A stretch of DNA of 64,000 nt from CALAGB01 sp963789565 (lineage in GTDB: Bacteria; Chloroflexota; Chloroflexia; Thermomicrobiales; Thermomicrobiaceae): positions 2,728,001-2,792,000 of the forward strand of contig CAWBKX010000002.1 in assembly GCA_963789565.1 (NCBI GenBank), given 5' to 3'. The translations under genes were made by a program, and so were the position numbers. Positions 35,647-44,259 of this stretch are shown here, piece after piece (positions within the stretch are counted from its first letter, which is position 1; every line of letters starts with the position of its first letter). The notes beneath the pieces are model-generated. The model did not search any database. It saw only the letters and a program-made list of their open reading frames with translations, and had not been told where the DNA came from.

Positions 35647-36638
35647 CGGTGGCTCGCCTCCGTATCCTGATCGATGAGCTCGAGGTAAACGTCCTCCAGC
35701 GAGTGGCGCGACTCCCCGATCGACAGCACGTCGGCACTGGCCGCCACGAGCGCCCGCGTGACGGCCGGTGCGGCGACCACCGGGTCCGCGACGACCAGCC
35801 GGTAGGCGCCGGGACCATCCTGGCACCAGCTGTCCACGGACGGGAGTCCAGTGAAGACACGGCCCGGATCGGGGAGCGAAAGGCGAGTCTGGACCATGAG
35901 GGTCTTGGCAAAGAACCGCGCCCGCAGCTCGTCAGGTTGGCCGAGCGCGCGCAATCTCGTGTTCAAGATGGCCACGCGGTGGCAGAGCAGCTCGGCCTCC
36001 TCGAGGCGATGGGTGGTGAGGAAAATCGTCATCCCACCCCGACTGAGCCCGGCGATCAACGCATGAACATCGTGCGCGGCGCTCGGGTCCAGGCCGGCGG
36101 TCGGCTCGTCGAGGAACAACACGTCTGGGTCGCTGAGCAGTACCCGAGCCAGGGCGACCCGCTGGCGGAGACCCTTGGACAGGGTGCCGCAAGGATCATG
36201 GGCGCGGTCGATCAGATTAACAGCCCGCAGAGCTTCGGCGATGCGCTCGCGGGGATTGGACACCGCGTAGAGATCAGCGAAGCAGGCCAGGTTCTCCGCC
36301 ACGCTCAGGCGGAGGTAGAGACCCGGTGACTCGGGCATGATCGCGATGCGCTGACGGATCGCAGCGCCATTCTCCGGTGTGAGCGCGAGCCCGGCGACCG
36401 TCGCCGAGCCCGACGTCGGGGTCAGGAGCGTGCCGAGCGTCCGCACCGTCGTGGTCTTCCCGGCACCGTTCGGTCCCAGGAAGCCGAAGACCTCGCCATA
36501 GCCGATCGCAAACGAGACGTCTTCGAACGCGATCCGGTCGCCAAAGCGCTTCGTGAGGTGCTCGGCCGCCAAGGCTGGTCCGACACGGTCCGTAGCCGAC
36601 CACGGTCGAACGTCGGCATGGCCTAGCGACGAGGTCAT
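35643..36638 (-). CDS. ABC-2 type exporter ATPase (NatA-like)
   Basis: A 331-residue ABC ATPase. Walker A is GPNGAGKTT, the signature is LSKGLRQRVALARVL, Walker B is VLFLDEPTAGLDP and the switch His is in LTTHRL. The C-terminal 90 residues form the domain that ends with SLEDVYLELI, typical of the ABC-2 export group. It is the first gene of a two-gene operon with the permease at 34921. The N-terminal 20 residues may be longer than needed; the ATG at 36638 was kept as the only start before the first strand. Confidence 0.88.
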   Translation of the reverse strand: MTSSLGHADVRPWSATDRVGPALAAEHLTKRFGDRIAFEDVSFAIGYGEVFGFLGPNGAGKTTTVRTLGTLLTPTSGSATVAGLALTPENGAAIRQRIAIMPESPGLYLRLSVAENLACFADLYAVSNPRERIAEALRAVNLIDRAHDPCGTLSKGLRQRVALARVLLSDPDVLFLDEPTAGLDPSAAHDVHALIAGLSRGGMTIFLTTHRLEEAELLCHRVAILNTRLRALGQPDELRARFFAKTLMVQTRLSLPDPGRVFTGLPSVDSWCQDGPGAYRLVVADPVVAAPAVTRALVAASADVLSIGESRHSLEDVYLELIDQDTEASHR

Positions 36639-37278
36639 CCGGCGCCGCCCACGGTCAACGTGCGCGAGTCACTGGCTGCCCGCTCGTGGATTGGGGGTGA
36701 GTGCCAGCGCTGGAGTGGGTGCCGCCGAGGGCGCGCCATGTCGCTCCTCTTTCCGTGTCGCCTGAACACGCAGCCTCAGGACAATGCAGCCAGTCTACCA
36801 GCGGCGAGTACTCGGGTATAGTGCTCGCCGTGGCAGACTCCACGCTGGGGCGAACGGACGCTTCCGGCCGGAGCAGCGAGGTCACGCGATCGAACCTCAA
36901 GCAGCTGTCGGCCACCAAAGACAAAAGAATACGTGCCAGTTATCGCTGAAAATGACAGGTCGACGTCCATACGTTTACGTTACTCCGGCAGCCCAGTCCT
37001 GCGTATCACTACTTTTGTCGGGGTAATGAGCCTGCCCGCCAGACACGCCACACCTAGGCTCAAGCCCAGGACGATCTCTTCACGCGACCGGAGTTACTCG
37101 ACTTCGCCTGAGCGACAACCTACCGTACTTCCTGAGTGCGCTGTCAGGACGGCAACCCTGTCAAGAGCCAGATACACAATCTCACCGGCTGAAGGCGCCC
37201 GTTTCCCAGTTCTGGGAGCATAGTGGCGAATGGCGTTCCGCCCGAGAACTCCTGTGCCATCTCTATGTCATACGCGAG
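36639..37278. other. Gene-free stretch beside the Rhs locus
   Basis: 640 bp between the ABC ATPase start and the last immunity-like gene. No ORF shows family features. At 36933-36957 a short sequence (GTGCCAGTTATCGCTGAAAA and on) looks like the end of an IS21-type element, but no partner end was found. Composition is more mixed than in neighbouring genes, as expected from decayed mobile DNA. Confidence 0.45.
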
Positions 37279-37926
37279 CTATGTCACGTGCGAAATCTCG
37301 ATGGCGCAAAACGGGAAGGCACCGTAGTCCATCGCGTTCGCCTCATCAACCAATGGTCGCGCAACTTCGATACTCGGGAGAAGCCCGTAATCATTGAGAT
37401 AACGCGGCAGGTCTGGAACTCGCCGATGGAACCCCGGTTGAAAGATCGCCGAGTGGAACTCGACGGTCGGATGTGAAATATCGACGCCGAGTACCATCAC
37501 GTTCGTCGGATCGTGTCCGATTCGCTCGTGAATTCGAACGAGACGGTCCGCCGCCAGGTCCAGATCCTCCAGCCAGAGTTGTCCGTGTGGATACTCTTCA
37601 ATTCGAGGCGGAATCTCCAAGAGCTTTGCAAAGATGAGCTCAAAGTCGTAGCCATGCCTGCGAAACGCCTGCTGGAAATGCAGGGAACTCGCAAGACTCG
37701 TATGGATCTCTCCTGGCTCAAATTCGTCCCAGAAGGACACCCACAGCTGCACCAGGTCACCATGACCGGCCGCCGTCAGGTTCTGATGCTCTAAGGGGGA
37801 GGGCACATCCGGTAAGCGGTCAATGCCCCGATAGGGAACGCTCGGCCAGGAATAGAGCGTGACCCCCTGTTCGAGCAGAAAGTATCCGAGTCGGAGCGGT
37901 GTTTCAATTATTGCTTGGTTCGTCAT
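37279..37926 (-). CDS. Candidate immunity protein of the displaced Rhs toxin cassette
   Basis: A 215-residue protein that I do not recognise. It follows the displaced Rhs toxin end (38005) on the same strand, which is the place of an immunity gene in Rhs loci. The protein has no signal peptide and is acidic overall, with LWLEDLDLAADRLVRIHERIG and DISHPTVEFHSAIFQPGF. This is consistent with a cytoplasmic inhibitor. ATG 37926 (MTNQAII) is chosen over an ATG at 37950. GC content is visibly lower than in housekeeping genes nearby, as often for toxin-immunity modules. Confidence 0.6.
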   Translation of the reverse strand: MTNQAIIETPLRLGYFLLEQGVTLYSWPSVPYRGIDRLPDVPSPLEHQNLTAAGHGDLVQLWVSFWDEFEPGEIHTSLASSLHFQQAFRRHGYDFELIFAKLLEIPPRIEEYPHGQLWLEDLDLAADRLVRIHERIGHDPTNVMVLGVDISHPTVEFHSAIFQPGFHRRVPDLPRYLNDYGLLPSIEVARPLVDEANAMDYGAFPFCAIEISHVT

Positions 37927-38004
37927 CTGTACGTTCTCGCAATCAAGCACGGCAGTCGTACCGTTGGTGGACTGGTTTGAGATGCTGTTGAGTGTCCGAC
38001 TCCA

Positions 38005-38949
38005 TTATGGATGAAAACCGGGCGGAAACGGGAAGTGGAAGTTCTGCCCTTGCGGACTGATGAGATGGCCATGAAGTCCACCCTTCCAATCATCTTCCCC
38101 TGCTCGTACGAGTTTCCATCCTCGTTGTAGTGCCTCATCCAAGATCTCCTGCGTCTCCTGGATGTCCCGAGTCGCTTGTCCGGCTCTTGCGGCCTGGCCT
38201 TGCAATGCCCTTATGAAATTGGTAAACGCACGGCGGTCGAGGGCCTTGATTGCTTCAAAATCTCGTCCTCCAGCCTCCACGGCGGACTCTGCGTCATCTG
38301 CTAAGCCACGTTCTGCCGCGGCTGCGGCGCCAGCCACAACTGCTCCGGCCGCCGTCGCGCCTATGCCAGCAGCACCGCTCCCAGGACCCCGATCTTGGGG
38401 ACACTCTTGCTTGGCAGCATCTCCCAAGGCGGCGTCGGACCCAGTCGACGCATCTCCCGAATCTCCAGCGTCTCCCCCAGGACTAGCGACGTCGCCAGCA
38501 CTAGCTCCGGCACCGCTCCCGGCACCTGCTCCACCACCCCCGCCGCCAGCGGCACCGCCACCGGGGCATTCCGGACAGGCGAGCCCGGACGGGTCGATCA
38601 TGGTAGCGGGACTGTTCCCGACATAGGCGTACAGGTTGACGCCACTGCCCAAGAAGCCCAAGGGGTCTGGTGTCAGGAAGCGTCCTGTCGACGGATCGAG
38701 ATAGCGGTTGCGCAGATAGACCAGCCCACTCTCGGGATCGACCTGTTCACCCGTGTAGGTGAAGGGCAACTGCGTTCCAGTCTGGGTGCGGGTGGCACCG
38801 AAGGCGTCATACGTCTGCGTCCCGACCACGCTGCCGCTGCTGTCCGTGAGCAGTCGAGTGCTGCCCAATCCATCACTCGATGGGCCTCGACGACAGCAGC
38901 CGCAACCTGTTGCACTTTTGTCCCCGTTTTTTGGCCCCTCACTGTCCAC
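38005..38949 (-). CDS. Displaced (orphan) Rhs C-terminal toxin cassette
   Basis: 314 residues on the minus strand: only the last part of the Rhs core (DGLGSTRLLTD, YTGEQVDPESGLVYLRNRY, DPLGFLGSGVNLYAYVGNSP), then the proline-delimited border and a C-terminal domain different from that of the intact Rhs protein. The new C-terminus has a helical part (DRRAFTNFIRALQGQAARAG) and ends HGHLISPQGQNFHFPF. It starts at a GTG with little ribosome site, so it is probably silent until it recombines onto the main gene through the duplicated core. This is the known arrangement of orphan rhs-CT modules. Confidence 0.75.
   Translation of the reverse strand: MDSEGPKNGDKSATGCGCCRRGPSSDGLGSTRLLTDSSGSVVGTQTYDAFGATRTQTGTQLPFTYTGEQVDPESGLVYLRNRYLDPSTGRFLTPDPLGFLGSGVNLYAYVGNSPATMIDPSGLACPECPGGGAAGGGGGGAGAGSGAGASAGDVASPGGDAGDSGDASTGSDAALGDAAKQECPQDRGPGSGAAGIGATAAGAVVAGAAAAAERGLADDAESAVEAGGRDFEAIKALDRRAFTNFIRALQGQAARAGQATRDIQETQEILDEALQRGWKLVRAGEDDWKGGLHGHLISPQGQNFHFPFPPGFHP
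38381..38882 (-). repeat. Duplicated Rhs core segment, copy in the displaced cassette
   Basis: About 500 bp that match 39841-40337 in the same orientation with few differences, from the core hairpin region through the Gly/Ala/Ser-rich linker (AGDVASPGGDAGDSGDAS in both). It would allow homologous recombination that swaps the toxin end and its immunity gene. Confidence 0.8.
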
Positions 38950-39033
38950 TTCTTCGTAGGGGGTTACAGATCTCGCCGATACCCAATCTAGTGAGGAGAT
39001 CCTCCTAGGGTTCCTATCGAAGGGTTCGTTGGA

Positions 39034-39465
39034 CTACATTTCCTCCCAATACACTGGATCGGGGTAATAGACATACGTAAGTTCGCCGTCTCCACATCCA
39101 CAGATCTCGCGGAGAATTTGGTAGAGGATCTTCCCAATCGGATCGCTCGGAGACGTCAGTGTCACCTGCCAACATGACGTGCGCGGGCTATCGCCACGGT
39201 GCTCAATAGAGTGACCCGCTGCAATTTGTTCAACGTGGGCCGCATACGCCAAGGTCTCGTCAAGTCTGATCGCAAATCGAAACACAGGGACCATTGTGCA
39301 ATAAAGACTCACCCCGCTGGCACAAGCATCACTCGCTCCTGCTGGGGCAAGTTGCGCGTATGCAGTACCAAACTCATAGGACCGAGCTCGGACAATTACA
39401 TTCTCGACCAGAGTATGTACGCTCTCCGATGTTACGTCGAAATCTACGTATTCACCTAGACTCAT
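39034..39465 (-). CDS. Candidate immunity protein for the main Rhs toxin
   Basis: A 143-residue protein with no recognised domain, starting only 15 bp after the stop of the Rhs gene. It has several Cys residues (ICGCGDG near the C-terminus) and ends YVYYPDPVYWEEM. Size, tight spacing and lower GC support an immunity role against the toxin at the end of the Rhs protein. A general DUF function is possible because no homologue is recognised by eye. Confidence 0.6.
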   Translation of the reverse strand: MSLGEYVDFDVTSESVHTLVENVIVRARSYEFGTAYAQLAPAGASDACASGVSLYCTMVPVFRFAIRLDETLAYAAHVEQIAAGHSIEHRGDSPRTSCWQVTLTSPSDPIGKILYQILREICGCGDGELTYVYYPDPVYWEEM

Positions 39466-39480
39466 TGCCGTACTCCGAAT

Positions 39481-41844
39481 CTACTTTGGGTAGATATTGT
39501 CCCATGGAATATTAGGATTACCGGGTGCCTTATAATCCCAATGATCCCCACCTGGATGATATTGGTCTTCGGGGTGGAAAGTCCATTCTCCGCTATCCGG
39601 ATCGTACCAACTTAGCTGTCCAGCCTTAGCTAAGCTAGTCCGCGAGGATGGACCTGATGTCCATGTATCAGGGTCATACCCTGGCGGATAGGTTCCCTGC
39701 GGGCCCAGACCCATCCCAGGTCTAGTAATCGTTTTGCCAGAGGTCTTCCCTAAATTGTCGGAGCTATTGCTTTGAGCCTCACTACCATTACTTCCCTGAG
39801 CTGAGGGTTCAGCTGAACCTGTCCCAGCAGCACCGCCACCAGGTCCCCGATCTTGGGGACACTCTTGCTTGGCAGCATCTCCCAAAGCAGCGTCGGACCC
39901 GGTCGACGCATCTCCCGAATCTCCAGCGTCTCCCCCAGGACTAGCGACGTCGCCAGCACTGGCTCCGGCACCGCTCCCGGCACCTGCTCCGCCACCACCA
40001 ACGCCGCCGCCACCACCACCGGGGCACTCCGGACAGGCGAGACCAGACGGATCCGTCACTGTTGCTGGGCTGTTCCCAACATAGGCGTACAGGTTGACGC
40101 CACTGCCGAAGAAACCCAAGGGGTCCGGCGTCTGGAAACGCCCCGTCGCTGGGTCGAGGTAGCGGTTCCGCAGGTAGACGAGTCCGCTCTCGGGATCGAC
40201 CTGCTCGCCCGTGTAGGTGAAGGGCAACTGCGTTCCAGTCTGGGTGCGGGTGGCACCGAAGGCGTCATACTGCTGCGTCCCCACCACACTGCCGCTGCCG
40301 TCGGTCAGCAGCCGAGTGCTGCCCAATCCATCGCTGTGGGCATAGGTCGGCGTCCCCGAGGCGATCTGGCTGATCAGCCCGAGGCCCCAGACGTATTCAT
40401 TGCCGTCATTGATGACCTGGCCGATGCCGGTCTGATCCCAGGTGTAGTCGGTCGTGGTTGAACTGACCGTCTTGCTGACCCGCAGACCGTCTCCGTTGTA
40501 GACGTAGCTGGCACTGGTGGGTCCACTGATGCTCGTCAGTTGGTTGAGCTCGTCGTAGCCATAGGTGGTCGTCGTCCCACCGACCGTCTTGCTGGTCAGG
40601 TTGCCGTTGTCGTCGTAGCTGTAGCTGTCACTGCCCGAGGCGGTCAGCTCATTGGCGTTATCGAAGGTGTTGGTGGTCGTCGTGCCATTGATCGTCAGGC
40701 TGGTGCGGTTGCCCACCGCGTCGTAGCCGTAACTCACCACGTCGCTGTTGGGGTAGTCAACCTCGGTCAAACGGTAGAGATCGTCATAGCTGTAGCTGGT
40801 GGTGCCACTGCTATCGACGAGCTGGGTCACGATGCCGGCGGGATCGAGGGTATAGCTGAGGGACTCCAGTCCAGTTCCGCTGTGGTCGTAGCTGATCCCG
40901 GTCAGGCGATTGGCGTTGTCATAGGTCAGCGTTCCGTCCACCGCGTTGGGATCGGCAATCCCGGTCAGGCGACCCGCGTCGTCGTAGCTGTACGTCGTGA
41001 TGTGACTGAGCCAGTCGCTGACCGTTTCCAGCTGCCCCAGATCGGTGTAGGTGTAGGTCACCGCGTGCGAGTCAGGATAGGTCAGACTGGTTCGTTCATC
41101 AGCGTCGTCATACCCATAGCTCACGGTCCCCGTCGTTGGCGCGGCAACACTGGTCAACCGGTTGGCGTTGTCGTAGCTATACGTCGTTGTTCCGGTGCCA
41201 TCGACCATGCTGGTGCGACGTCCGGCGTCATCGTAGGCGTACTCAATATCGAGCGAGCTGTCGTTGTTGAGGTCGACCCCCGTCAACCGTCCCGCGGTGT
41301 CATAGACCAGGCGATTGGTGACGCCATTGCCGTCTTCGGTCTGGGTGACGTTGCCGACGGCGTCATAGGTGTAGGTGGTCGCCCGTGACAGGGCATCGGT
41401 CACCGCGGTCACCCGGTTGAGGGCGTCGTAGGTGTAACTCGTGGCATGGCTATTCGCATCGGTGATGCTCGTCAGGTTGCTGTTGGCGTCGTAGGCGAAC
41501 GTGGTGTCCTGACTCAGGGCATCGGTGATGGTCGTCACGCGATTGAGTGCGTCATAGGTGTAGCTGGTGACGTTGCTGTCGGGATCGGTGAGCGTTCGAC
41601 CGGTCACCATGATGGCTCGTGGTGGGATATGGTCGGCCAGGATCCCGCTGGGGATCAACGTGAAGAGCCTGCTGACGCCGACGATGCCCATGACGAAGCC
41701 GACTTGTGGCGGAGTGGCACCGAGCGCGGCGATGTAGAGCGGCCAGAGTGTCTGATAGATGCCAAAGGCGCCCTCGCCAAATGCCATCCCGTAGAAGATG
41801 CGGCGGTTGTCGTGACTGAGCTTGAGACGAAGTCTCCAACCCAC
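39481..41844 (-). CDS. MFS-Rhs chimera: Rhs/YD-repeat polymorphic toxin with MFS transporter N-terminus
   Basis: A 787-residue protein. Residues 1-83 are the start of an MFS transporter: two membrane helices and the loop GILADHIPPRAIMVTGR, the MFS motif A. At about residue 84 it passes in frame into YD repeats (TSYTYDALNRVTTITDALSQ and many similar units), then the Rhs core DPLGFFGSGVNLYAYVGNSP, a Gly/Ser-rich linker and a variable C-terminus of about 110 residues ending HWDYKAPGNPNIPWDN, the putative toxin. Rhs proteins wrap the toxin in a YD-repeat shell and deliver it to neighbouring cells. Here the usual signal or secretion adaptor is replaced by transporter helices. GTG start at 41844 follows GGAAGGTGG. 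Confidence 0.85.
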   Translation of the reverse strand: MGWRLRLKLSHDNRRIFYGMAFGEGAFGIYQTLWPLYIAALGATPPQVGFVMGIVGVSRLFTLIPSGILADHIPPRAIMVTGRTLTDPDSNVTSYTYDALNRVTTITDALSQDTTFAYDANSNLTSITDANSHATSYTYDALNRVTAVTDALSRATTYTYDAVGNVTQTEDGNGVTNRLVYDTAGRLTGVDLNNDSSLDIEYAYDDAGRRTSMVDGTGTTTYSYDNANRLTSVAAPTTGTVSYGYDDADERTSLTYPDSHAVTYTYTDLGQLETVSDWLSHITTYSYDDAGRLTGIADPNAVDGTLTYDNANRLTGISYDHSGTGLESLSYTLDPAGIVTQLVDSSGTTSYSYDDLYRLTEVDYPNSDVVSYGYDAVGNRTSLTINGTTTTNTFDNANELTASGSDSYSYDDNGNLTSKTVGGTTTTYGYDELNQLTSISGPTSASYVYNGDGLRVSKTVSSTTTDYTWDQTGIGQVINDGNEYVWGLGLISQIASGTPTYAHSDGLGSTRLLTDGSGSVVGTQQYDAFGATRTQTGTQLPFTYTGEQVDPESGLVYLRNRYLDPATGRFQTPDPLGFFGSGVNLYAYVGNSPATVTDPSGLACPECPGGGGGGVGGGGAGAGSGAGASAGDVASPGGDAGDSGDASTGSDAALGDAAKQECPQDRGPGGGAAGTGSAEPSAQGSNGSEAQSNSSDNLGKTSGKTITRPGMGLGPQGTYPPGYDPDTWTSGPSSRTSLAKAGQLSWYDPDSGEWTFHPEDQYHPGGDHWDYKAPGNPNIPWDNIYPK
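39841..40337 (-). repeat. Duplicated Rhs core segment, copy in the intact gene
   Basis: Partner of the repeat at 38381-38882. Encodes the end of the Rhs core and the start of the linker in the intact Rhs gene. Confidence 0.8.
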
Positions 41845-41997
41845 CGCGTTCCACCTTCCACCGCGCCCCGAAATCCCCGACAGCCTGCGCGCTCACGTGG
41901 CCGTGTATCAGCCGCGTTCGACGATAGCATAGAGGGCGATGAAGTCGTTGCTGAAATTATTCGCACATCGCCGGTGAGCCGTCAGCGTCACCTTCGT

Positions 41998-42276
41998 CGT
42001 AGTGGCGGGCGTCTCTGCCCGCCTTTGTCGAGTGAGTGAGTCCTCTTTTATCGGATCGCAACGTAGGGTGGTTGATGAGTTATCTGGGTGATTGGTGACG
42101 GTCGTCGGCCTGCGGCCGAAGGGCGAGCGAGTGAGCTTGAACGTAGTGGCGGGCGTCTCCGCCCGCCTTCGTCGAGTGGGTGAAGGCTCAAGAGTGAGAT
42201 CTGATTGTCAATTGAAACCTAACGAATCACGTTTGCGAGCGCCCCAAGAAGGCGGGCGGAGACGCCCGCCACTACA
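41998..42276. repeat. Three copies of a palindromic intergenic repeat
   Basis: The unit GTAGTGGCGGGCGTCTCCGC with following CCGCC occurs at 41999-42024 and 42143-42168 in direct order and at 42250-42275 inverted. Each contains a GGCGGGC...GCCCGCC stem. The first two also share the text TCGTCGAGTGrGTGA. The copies fill the 504-bp gap between the Rhs gene and the Rieske gene, which otherwise has no ORF. Confidence 0.75.
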
Positions 42277-42348
42277 TTGATCGGCTGGGGGGATGCACTA
42301 GCGGGGCACTTCGCCCCGCCAGTGTCGCTTGACTCGTTGTGGCGTTGA

Positions 42349-44127
42349 CTACCCCTCGGCCGCCAGCGCGTCGTCCGGGTCTTCGTAGACCGATTCGCCG
42401 CGCTGCAGCCGTAAAGCTGTGCGAGCCGTCTGCAGCATGGCGCGAGAGGTGGGCGCGTGGGCCGCCAGGTAGCGGGTGACCGCGATCAAGGCGTGATTGG
42501 CTGCGGCAGGACGTGAGTCGCGGAGCTCGCGCTCCAGCGCCAGACCCGCTTCGTACATTTGGTAGCTGTGGAACTCGGCGTCTTCGCGCAGCAAGGATCG
42601 TCCAAGTGCCGCCAGTAGAGGCCCGCGATCGTATCCCTGACTGAGATAGCGATGCACGACTGTGGCCGACTCGTTGACGCGTTGCTCTCGATCCGTCAAT
42701 TCAAGAAGATCATCGAGAAGCGCCTGCGCCGTTGCTGGTGCGTCGGATCCGGGACGCTCCTCTGGCAGCCGCGCGGCCGGCATGTTGAGAAAGCGATCGA
42801 GATACAGGCTGGCCGCTCCGTGGAAGATGCCCCGAGCCAGTTCGGCCGATGGTGCCCGTTTGAGCGATTGATGCACCGCGTTGCAATAGGTAAACGTGTG
42901 TAGCACGGTGATCCAGTCGGAGAACTCATTGCTGGTGTGGAAGCGCGCCACCCGCAGCCCTGCCGCATAGGTGAGTGTCTGACTGACGTCGGTCAGCGGC
43001 GCCCCCGTCTCAAGGGCGGTCAGAATGGCGTTGAACGTTGCCTCCGGATCTTCGTCGAGAAGCAACTGCACCAACCCGTCGAAACCGGTCCATTCGCCCC
43101 GTCCAGCCCAGTTTTGCACCAGCGGTTCCAGGCGCTCGATCGCTGCATCGAGAAGGCTGATGAGATCGACGGGATGTCGCCAGATGTTCAGTTCCTCGCT
43201 GCGACGAGCCATGGCCAGTCCGCGGACGACGCTCGGCAACACCTCGGACGCCTGATCCCAGCCCACGAGATCGAGCATCTCACAGGCTTTGTTGATGAAG
43301 TCGGTGGTGTGCCCGCCATCCAGGTAGACATGATCGGTGGCCGCCGAGAGGAGCATGTCGGCCAGTTCCTGCTGCGTAGCGCCGGAGTCGATGGCGCTGA
43401 GCAGGGCACGTTCAGCACCGTCGGAATCGCGTACCTCAATGAACTGCCGGAACCAGACCTTGAGACGTTCGACAGGAACATCGGCCTTGGGCAGCGGATC
43501 GAGCTGGAAGCGGGGTGGCGCTCCACTCACGTCTGATGCCACGTGCACCATGCCGTGATACAGGGCCAGCGCCTGCTCCTCACGGTTGAGCGCAGGAAGC
43601 GTGTTTGCCATGGCCGTCAAAATTGTCAAGCCAGGACCCCAGCCCGCGCGTCGGAAGGTCGAGCCGAAGCGAGCGCCGATCTCGACGACGTCCGCGGACG
43701 GGACGTTTGCCTCCTGCAGCCCAAGCACGGATTTCACCATCAGGAGATTGAGGTTCTGCTCCAGTCCGTCGTGCAGGCGTTGCTTCCAGCGCTTTTCCTG
43801 GTCGATGGGTTTGGGTTGTGGGTCTACGAAGACGACGCCGTCTTCGATCACCGTGTCGTAGACGCGCACGTCGTCCGCCCATGGGTCGAAGGTGCCCCCG
43901 CTGGCGAGATCGAAGCGAGCGTGATGCCAGTGACAGGTGAGGATGCCGTCGCAGACGCTGCCACGATGCAGAGGGAACCCCATGTGCGGGCAGCGATTAT
44001 CGACAGCATAGACTTTGTCTCCGTCGGCGATGACGGCAATGCCGTGACGACCTCCCGAGACGATCCGCGGTTTTTTGAGTTCTTCGATGCGTCCCACACG
44101 GACGAGCCTGTCGGCAGCCACAGTCAC
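42349..44127 (-). CDS. Rieske [2Fe-2S] protein with a large helical C-terminal region
   Basis: 592 residues. The N-terminal 110 residues are a Rieske domain of the ferredoxin/dioxygenase type: Cys46-x-His48 and Cys65-x2-His68 in CPHMGFPLHRG and CHWHHARFD. The remaining 480 residues are mostly helical with scattered His-rich segments (YHGMVHVASDVSG, DHVYLDGGHTTDF, HTFTYCNAVHQ, IFHGAASLYLDRF) that could form a metal or other active site; no family is recognised for certain. No signal peptide, so cytoplasmic. It is the last gene of a three-gene minus-strand operon. The Rieske part probably feeds electrons to the helical part or a partner. Confidence 0.78.
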   Translation of the reverse strand: MTVAADRLVRVGRIEELKKPRIVSGGRHGIAVIADGDKVYAVDNRCPHMGFPLHRGSVCDGILTCHWHHARFDLASGGTFDPWADDVRVYDTVIEDGVVFVDPQPKPIDQEKRWKQRLHDGLEQNLNLLMVKSVLGLQEANVPSADVVEIGARFGSTFRRAGWGPGLTILTAMANTLPALNREEQALALYHGMVHVASDVSGAPPRFQLDPLPKADVPVERLKVWFRQFIEVRDSDGAERALLSAIDSGATQQELADMLLSAATDHVYLDGGHTTDFINKACEMLDLVGWDQASEVLPSVVRGLAMARRSEELNIWRHPVDLISLLDAAIERLEPLVQNWAGRGEWTGFDGLVQLLLDEDPEATFNAILTALETGAPLTDVSQTLTYAAGLRVARFHTSNEFSDWITVLHTFTYCNAVHQSLKRAPSAELARGIFHGAASLYLDRFLNMPAARLPEERPGSDAPATAQALLDDLLELTDREQRVNESATVVHRYLSQGYDRGPLLAALGRSLLREDAEFHSYQMYEAGLALERELRDSRPAAANHALIAVTRYLAAHAPTSRAMLQTARTALRLQRGESVYEDPDDALAAEG

Positions 44128-44259
44128 GGTGATCCCCTTTCGCGCGTTGCGTCACGTTAGTCTGAATTGATTCCAGTTTCGTCAACATCGTAGCGCGATT
44201 CGGTTAAGTGGGCATCCGAAGAATGTCGCAATCGAAGCGATCTAAAGGATCCGCGCTGC

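Noticed and set aside
36933..36957. IS21-like terminal sequence
   Set aside because: Only one end of about 25 bases is seen; no transposase genes and no partner end in the window.
38673..38942. ORF starting MRGQKTGTKVQQVAAAVVEA, like a transposase helix-turn-helix
   Set aside because: It overlaps the displaced Rhs cassette in another frame and loses similarity after 25 residues; at most a junction scar.
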